This document shows positions 5,855-9,192 of a stretch of DNA of 9,192 bases, piece after piece. Every line of letters starts with the position of its first letter. The stretch's first letter is position 1. The translations under genes were made by a program, and so were the position numbers. The notes under the pieces are model-generated. The model worked only from the letters and a program-made list of their open reading frames with translations. It did no database searches and had not been told where the DNA came from. Origin of the DNA: an uncultured Caryophanales bacterium (lineage in GTDB: Bacteria > Bacillota_I > Bacilli_A > RF39 > UBA660); assembly GCA_947303225.1 (NCBI GenBank), contig CAMYXG010000042.1:1-9192 (forward strand). The letters run 5' to 3'.

Positions 5855-6442
5855 ATGAAAAAAATCAATAAAGAAGAATTAAAATTTGTCTTATTAGTAG
5901 CTACAATATTAGTAGCAGGAGTTGGAATTGCTTATGCAGCATTATCCACAACCTTAACGATTACATTCGGAACAGTTACACAAAGTGCATTATCATGGAA
6001 TGTAGCTTTTACTGGAACAAGCGCACCAGTAACAGCAGCAGGAACATCTGATACAGGAAGAAGTTGTGGAGCAGCAACTGTTACTGCAACATCAGTTACA
6101 GTTGCAGACACCACTCTATCAAAACCAGGAGATAAATGTACCTATACATTAACCGTAAAAAATAGTGGAACAGTAGCAGCAAAGCTAAATTCCATCACTT
6201 CAACAGCACCAAGTGGAGTAACATGTGGAACAGCAACAGGAGGAAACTTAGTGTGTGGAAACATTACATATAAACTTACCACGGATGAATCAGGAAGTAC
6301 CCTATTAACATCCGGTGGAACAGTGAATCCAAATGGAACGCAAACAATTTACCTAGTAGCAATGTATAATGCTAATACATTACAATCAACTGCAATCACT
6401 CATACGGGGGCTAAATTCACCCTTAGTTATGTACAAGCGTAA
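5855..6442 (+). CDS. Secreted beta-rich subunit, copy 3
   Basis: A 195-residue precursor, with AAAGGAGA (5842-5849) as ribosome binding site, starting 11 bases after copy 2. The signal peptide is probably cut after Ala28 (AYA|ALS). The mature protein begins ALSTTLTITFGTVTQSALSW. Conserved cysteines lie at 71 (GRSCGAATV), 95 (KPGDKC), 124 (VTCG) and 134 (LVCGNITY); NSGT follows at 103-106. It is shorter than copy 2 in the loop between the third and fourth cysteines and in the following Thr-rich region. The C-terminal strand is GAKFTLSYVQA. With copies 1 and 2 it forms one subfamily, defined by GRxCGAxTV and DTTLSKPGDxC. The function, like that of the others, is inferred to be an extracellular subunit. 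Confidence 0.8.
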   Translation: MKKINKEELKFVLLVATILVAGVGIAYAALSTTLTITFGTVTQSALSWNVAFTGTSAPVTAAGTSDTGRSCGAATVTATSVTVADTTLSKPGDKCTYTLTVKNSGTVAAKLNSITSTAPSGVTCGTATGGNLVCGNITYKLTTDESGSTLLTSGGTVNPNGTQTIYLVAMYNANTLQSTAITHTGAKFTLSYVQA

Positions 6443-6458
6443 AGGAGAATGAAATAAT

Positions 6459-7049
6459 ATGGAAAAAGAACAAAGTCAACAAAAAAGACAAACAATGATT
6501 ATAGTAACAATATTATGTGCTTGTTTATTTGGTTTAGTAGTTGCTTATTCTGCATTAAGTACTACGTTAACTATAACATTTGGTAACGTTAAACAAAATT
6601 CCCTAAGTTGGAATGTAGGATTTGAAACAGGTACTATTTCTGGAACGAAAACAGGAGGTAGTAGTGTAGTCTGTGGAGATGCAACCGCAACAACGAATAC
6701 AGTTTCAATAGCAAGTACAACTCTTACAACATTACATGATAAATGTGTATATAAATTAAAAATTAAAAATACAGGATCTGTAGATGCTTTATTATCAACT
6801 ATTGCTGCACAAAATCCAGCATCAACAACTTGCAACACAACAACTACTTCACAAATGGTATGCGGAAATATTACATATAGATTCACAAGTGACCAAGCTG
6901 GAAGTACTTTACTAGGAACAGGAAGTACCTTAGCTGCTAGTACAGGAACATTAGATGTATACCTATCAGCTGAATATACAGGTACAACAACAGGTAGTGA
7001 AAGTATTCAAAATAATGGAGGATTTACATTAAATTATACACAAAAATAA
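6459..7049 (+). CDS. Secreted beta-rich subunit, copy 4 (second subfamily)
   Basis: A 196-residue precursor. The N-terminal region is longer and more polar (MEKEQSQQKRQ) than in the other copies, with two cysteines, Cys20 and Cys22, in the signal core. Cleavage is probably after Ser31 (AYS|ALS). The mature start ALSTTLTITFGNVKQNSLSW fits the family. The conserved cysteines are at 72 (VVCGD), 96 (HDKC), 125 (TTCN) and 135 (MVCGNITY); NTGS is at 104-107. It lacks the SKPGD and GRSCGAATV motifs of copies 1-3 and instead shares FxTGTxxG and ATATTxTxS with copy 5. The ribosome binding site AAAGGAG (6441-6447) overlaps the stop of copy 3, with an 11-base spacer that is longer than for its neighbours. 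There is no C-terminal anchor. Confidence 0.8.
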   Translation: MEKEQSQQKRQTMIIVTILCACLFGLVVAYSALSTTLTITFGNVKQNSLSWNVGFETGTISGTKTGGSSVVCGDATATTNTVSIASTTLTTLHDKCVYKLKIKNTGSVDALLSTIAAQNPASTTCNTTTTSQMVCGNITYRFTSDQAGSTLLGTGSTLAASTGTLDVYLSAEYTGTTTGSESIQNNGGFTLNYTQK

Positions 7050-7081
7050 TACATTAAATAGAAAGGAAAGGGGTAACAATA

Positions 7082-8332
7082 ATGGAAGATCAAAATGATG
7101 TAGAAGTACTTGATTTAGAAAAAACTGTTCAAGTTCCACCATTAGAGCAATCACAAGAAATGACCATTCCTACAGAAAAACTAGAATCAGTTCAAGAACC
7201 AGTAGTAAATTCTTCTATCAATAATATGAATGATGTAAAGCCAGAACCAATAGAAGAAAAGACTCCTAGAAGTTTGCCAAACACCCCGATTGATCATACA
7301 GAAGAAATAAAGAAGTATAAAAAGCATAATAGTTATCAAAGCAGAATGATAAAATATGCTGTATTTTCAATACTATCTATTTTGTTAATAATCATATCTT
7401 TCACTAGCTATCGATTGCTTATAAAAGAAACTTCAACTTATACTGAAAATGCAAAAGTATCCTATCAAGTTTGTTTAAAAGAAAATAATTATTATCAAGA
7501 TAAATGTATTGGAGAGAATGCAGAATATGTTGCTGCAATTACAGACACAATACGAGCAGATTTTAATTATAGTGCAGTTTATCAAGAAAAAGAAGTAAAT
7601 CACTATAGTTATTATTTGAAGAGTCAAATTCAAATGAAAACTGATGATGAAAATGAAAGAGAATTTTTGAATAAAGAAAAAAAATTAACGTCATTAAAGA
7701 AAATTGATTTAAATGGAAATGTTTTAAATATAGTAGAATCAGTAGAAATTCCATTTAAAAAATATAATGATTATGCTCAAAATTACAAAAATGATTATGG
7801 TTTGATTAATAATAGTAATTTGATTATTTCCTTAGTTGTAAAAGAAGGAAATAAAGAAACAGAAGTATCTTCAATAACAATTCCTTTAACGAAATTATCT
7901 TACAACATAAGTAAAAAAGAAATTAATAATGAAGTAAAAACATATGAGATTAAAACGAATAAGATGGTCAAATATCTTCTAACTGCCGGAATGATTTTAG
8001 GTGGATTATTAACAATAATATCATTCCTAAATATTTTAAGATTTTTATGGAAAACAAGAACAAAGAAATCTTCTTATCAAAAGAAATTACAACAAATATT
8101 AAATACATATGACAGAGTAATTATTACATTAGAAGATAAAAATACTATTATAAACAATCAAGAAGTATATAAAGTAAAATCATTCTTAGAATTATTAGAT
8201 GTAAGAGATACAATTGATAAGCCAATTTTATATTATAAAGTGAATGATATTAAAACAGAGTTTTATGTACAAGATATTCATAAAACTTATAAGTTTACAA
8301 TGAAAGAGTCTGATTTTGAAGACAAGAAATAG
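7082..8332 (+). CDS. DUF5305-family two-TM membrane protein
   Basis: A 416-residue protein with AAAGGGG (7067-7073) 8 bases upstream. Residues 1-90 form an acidic, Pro-rich, probably disordered cytoplasmic tail. TM1 is about 92-110 and TM2 about 297-321; both are followed by basic residues. The segment between them, outside the cell, contains Cys130 and Cys142 (CLKENNYY, DKC) and beta-rich text. The C-terminal cytoplasmic part has DRVIITLEDK and then FLELLDVRDTIDKPILYYK (368-386). This layout, and especially the ending in which a leucine-rich stretch leads into KPILYY, matches my recollection of DUF5305. That family is found in archaea and Bacillota beside SipW-like signal peptidases and their secreted substrates; its role is unknown. 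Position within the secreted-paralog operon suggests an assembly, anchoring or processing partner. Topology is well supported, the family name moderately. Confidence 0.7.
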   Translation: MEDQNDVEVLDLEKTVQVPPLEQSQEMTIPTEKLESVQEPVVNSSINNMNDVKPEPIEEKTPRSLPNTPIDHTEEIKKYKKHNSYQSRMIKYAVFSILSILLIIISFTSYRLLIKETSTYTENAKVSYQVCLKENNYYQDKCIGENAEYVAAITDTIRADFNYSAVYQEKEVNHYSYYLKSQIQMKTDDENEREFLNKEKKLTSLKKIDLNGNVLNIVESVEIPFKKYNDYAQNYKNDYGLINNSNLIISLVVKEGNKETEVSSITIPLTKLSYNISKKEINNEVKTYEIKTNKMVKYLLTAGMILGGLLTIISFLNILRFLWKTRTKKSSYQKKLQQILNTYDRVIITLEDKNTIINNQEVYKVKSFLELLDVRDTIDKPILYYKVNDIKTEFYVQDIHKTYKFTMKESDFEDKK

Positions 8333-8340
8333 GGGGATAT

Positions 8341-8937
8341 ATGATAAGAAAAAAGAAGATAATCCTTTCTTTTATAATAATAGCAGTTGTGCTACTTTTA
8401 AGTATTGCAATTGCCTATGCAGCATTATCAACATCGTTAACTGTAACAGTAAATAAAGTAACACAAAATCCAATGACATGGGACATAGCCTTTCAAACTG
8501 GAACAGTTGCGGGAGTATCCACATCAACCAATTCATTATCTTCTTGTGGTTCTGCTACAGCAACAACAGATACCATATCGGGAATATCAACAACATTAGC
8601 TGATGTGGGAGATAAATGTGCATACACATTTGTGATTAGAAATAACGGAACAATTGCTGGTAAAATATCTTCAATTGATATTACAAAACCAACCAATACA
8701 ACATGTACGATAACAGGAAGCACGATGGTGTGTGGAGATATTACTTACAAATTACACTATGATAATGAAAGCTCAACATCACTTGTAGGAATTGGAGACA
8801 CAATTGCTCCAAAAGTTGATTCAACACCAACAACGAAGACAGTTGTCCTAACTATAGAGCATACTGGGACAACGGCATCAACAGAAGACTATGATCAACT
8901 AGGATTCTCTTATAAAATTACGTATGAACAAAATTAA
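8341..8937 (+). CDS. Secreted beta-rich subunit, copy 5 (second subfamily)
   Basis: A 198-residue precursor whose signal peptide has the basic start MIRKKK and is probably cut after Ala27 (AYA|ALS). The mature start ALSTSLTVTVNKVTQNPMTW is the most diverged of the five. The conserved cysteines are at 69 (SSCGSATA), 93 (GDKC), 122 (TTCT) and 131 (MVCGDITY); NNGT is at 101-104. It shares FQTGTVAG and ATATTDTIS with copy 4, so these two form the second subfamily. The C-terminal region is more acidic than in the others (TEDYDQ, YEQN). It lies after the DUF5305 gene, with AGGGGG (8331-8336) overlapping that gene's stop and only 4 bases to the ATG. Being apart from the first four and next to the polytopic membrane protein, it could be a specialised base or tip component, but that is conjecture. 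Confidence 0.8.
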   Translation: MIRKKKIILSFIIIAVVLLLSIAIAYAALSTSLTVTVNKVTQNPMTWDIAFQTGTVAGVSTSTNSLSSCGSATATTDTISGISTTLADVGDKCAYTFVIRNNGTIAGKISSIDITKPTNTTCTITGSTMVCGDITYKLHYDNESSTSLVGIGDTIAPKVDSTPTTKTVVLTIEHTGTTASTEDYDQLGFSYKITYEQN

Positions 8938-8954
8938 AAAAAGGAGAGATAATT

Positions 8955-9192
8955 ATGAAACATTCCACAAAGATCATTTGTATCGAATTGGCACTCATAA
9001 TTGCCTCTCTTTTTTGCTTAATTCTCTTTTCTATAAATTATTATGCAACTTTAGCAATTCTAATTGTTTTAGCAATAGCAATATCATTTATCTTAAAACC
9101 AGAAAAAAGAAAAGAACGATTTAATACAGACATTTTATTAATAACAATAATTACCATTTTATTTTATTATGCAGTTACTTATTTTATTGGTT
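8955..9192 (+). CDS. Polytopic membrane protein, N-terminal part; possible SipW-like signal peptidase
   Basis: The first 79 codons of a gene cut by the window edge; AAGGAGAG (8941-8948) lies 6 bases before ATG 8955. The text begins MKHSTKIICIELALIIA and contains about three hydrophobic segments (roughly 7-27, 31-49 and 59-79), with a basic loop KPEKRKERF between the second and third. It lacks the paralogs' AYA|ALS signature, so it is not a sixth subunit. The pattern of a basic loop, then TDILLITIITILFYYAVTYF, resembles the membrane region that precedes the catalytic domain in SipW-like signal peptidases of low-GC Bacillota, as I recall it. The Ser and Lys/His active-site boxes would lie beyond the window. 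That it is a coding region is secure; the peptidase assignment is a guess helped by context. Confidence 0.6.
   Translation, partial: MKHSTKIICIELALIIASLFCLILFSINYYATLAILIVLAIAISFILKPEKRKERFNTDILLITIITILFYYAVTYFIG

Noticed and set aside
5932..6114. Antisense open frames inside the secreted-paralog genes (also 6545-6886, 8493-8723 and, inside the DUF5305 gene, 7563-7754)
   Set aside because: The abundant Thr and Ala codons ACA and GCA read as TGT and TGC on the other strand, which removes stops and creates long empty frames. None has a plausible start context.
4579..8937. Type IV pilin or sortase-assembled pilin
   Set aside because: There is no type IV prepilin site (G followed by FxxxE), no LPXTG motif and no pilin Lys motif or sortase gene in the window. 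The AYA|ALS site is a signal peptidase I-type site.
8924..9124. Open frame starting in the last codons of copy 5
   Set aside because: It overlaps the membrane protein gene starting at 8955, which has a strong ribosome binding site and coherent hydrophobic segments; the alternative frame has neither.

Overview
This is an AT-rich, tightly packed bacterial chromosome segment. It most likely comes from a low-GC, spore-forming Bacillota, plausibly a gut lineage near the Bacilli/Erysipelotrichia. The evidence is a SpoIIP C-terminus at the left edge, strong AAGGAG-type ribosome binding sites, short T-tract terminators and sigma-A-like promoters. TGA is used as a stop at 1897-1899 and, on the minus strand, at 4182-4180, so the standard bacterial code 11 fits. 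The species cannot be named from the sequence.

Left part (1-3330, plus strand): the end of spoIIP overlaps a small membrane-anchored protein gene and is followed by a terminator. Next come two helical, charged proteins of unknown function in one unit (560-1300 and 1315-1899). They share a gapless 30-residue helical module, which appears a second time inside the second protein. After a fused terminator/promoter junction comes a 442-residue protein of unknown function (1974-3302). A bidirectional terminator separates it from the convergent unit to its right.

Middle (3323-4407, minus strand): yidD (membrane insertion factor) is translationally coupled through an ATGA overlap to a lipoprotein of the ZnuA/TroA metal-binding-protein fold. 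The lipoprotein has lost all three canonical metal-ligand histidines. The two genes share one good promoter (TTGAAA-17-TACAAT).

Right part (4516-9192, plus strand): this is the notable region. One promoter precedes six closely spaced genes. Five encode paralogous secreted proteins of about 195-211 residues. Each has a signal peptide ending AYA or AYS, a nearly invariant mature N-terminus (ALSTTLTITF and close variants), four conserved cysteines, a (M/L)VCG(N/D)ITY motif and a beta-rich, Thr/Ala/Ser-rich body. None has an LPXTG motif or a C-terminal membrane anchor. Between the fourth and fifth copies lies a two-TM protein that I assign to the DUF5305 family. After the fifth copy a polytopic membrane protein begins and runs off the window; its N-terminus looks like the membrane-rich SipW-like signal peptidases that accompany such clusters. 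My reading is a TasA/CalY-like, SipW-dependent surface or fibre system with an expanded set of subunits. The operon structure and paralogy are visible in the sequence; the fibre and peptidase roles are inference.
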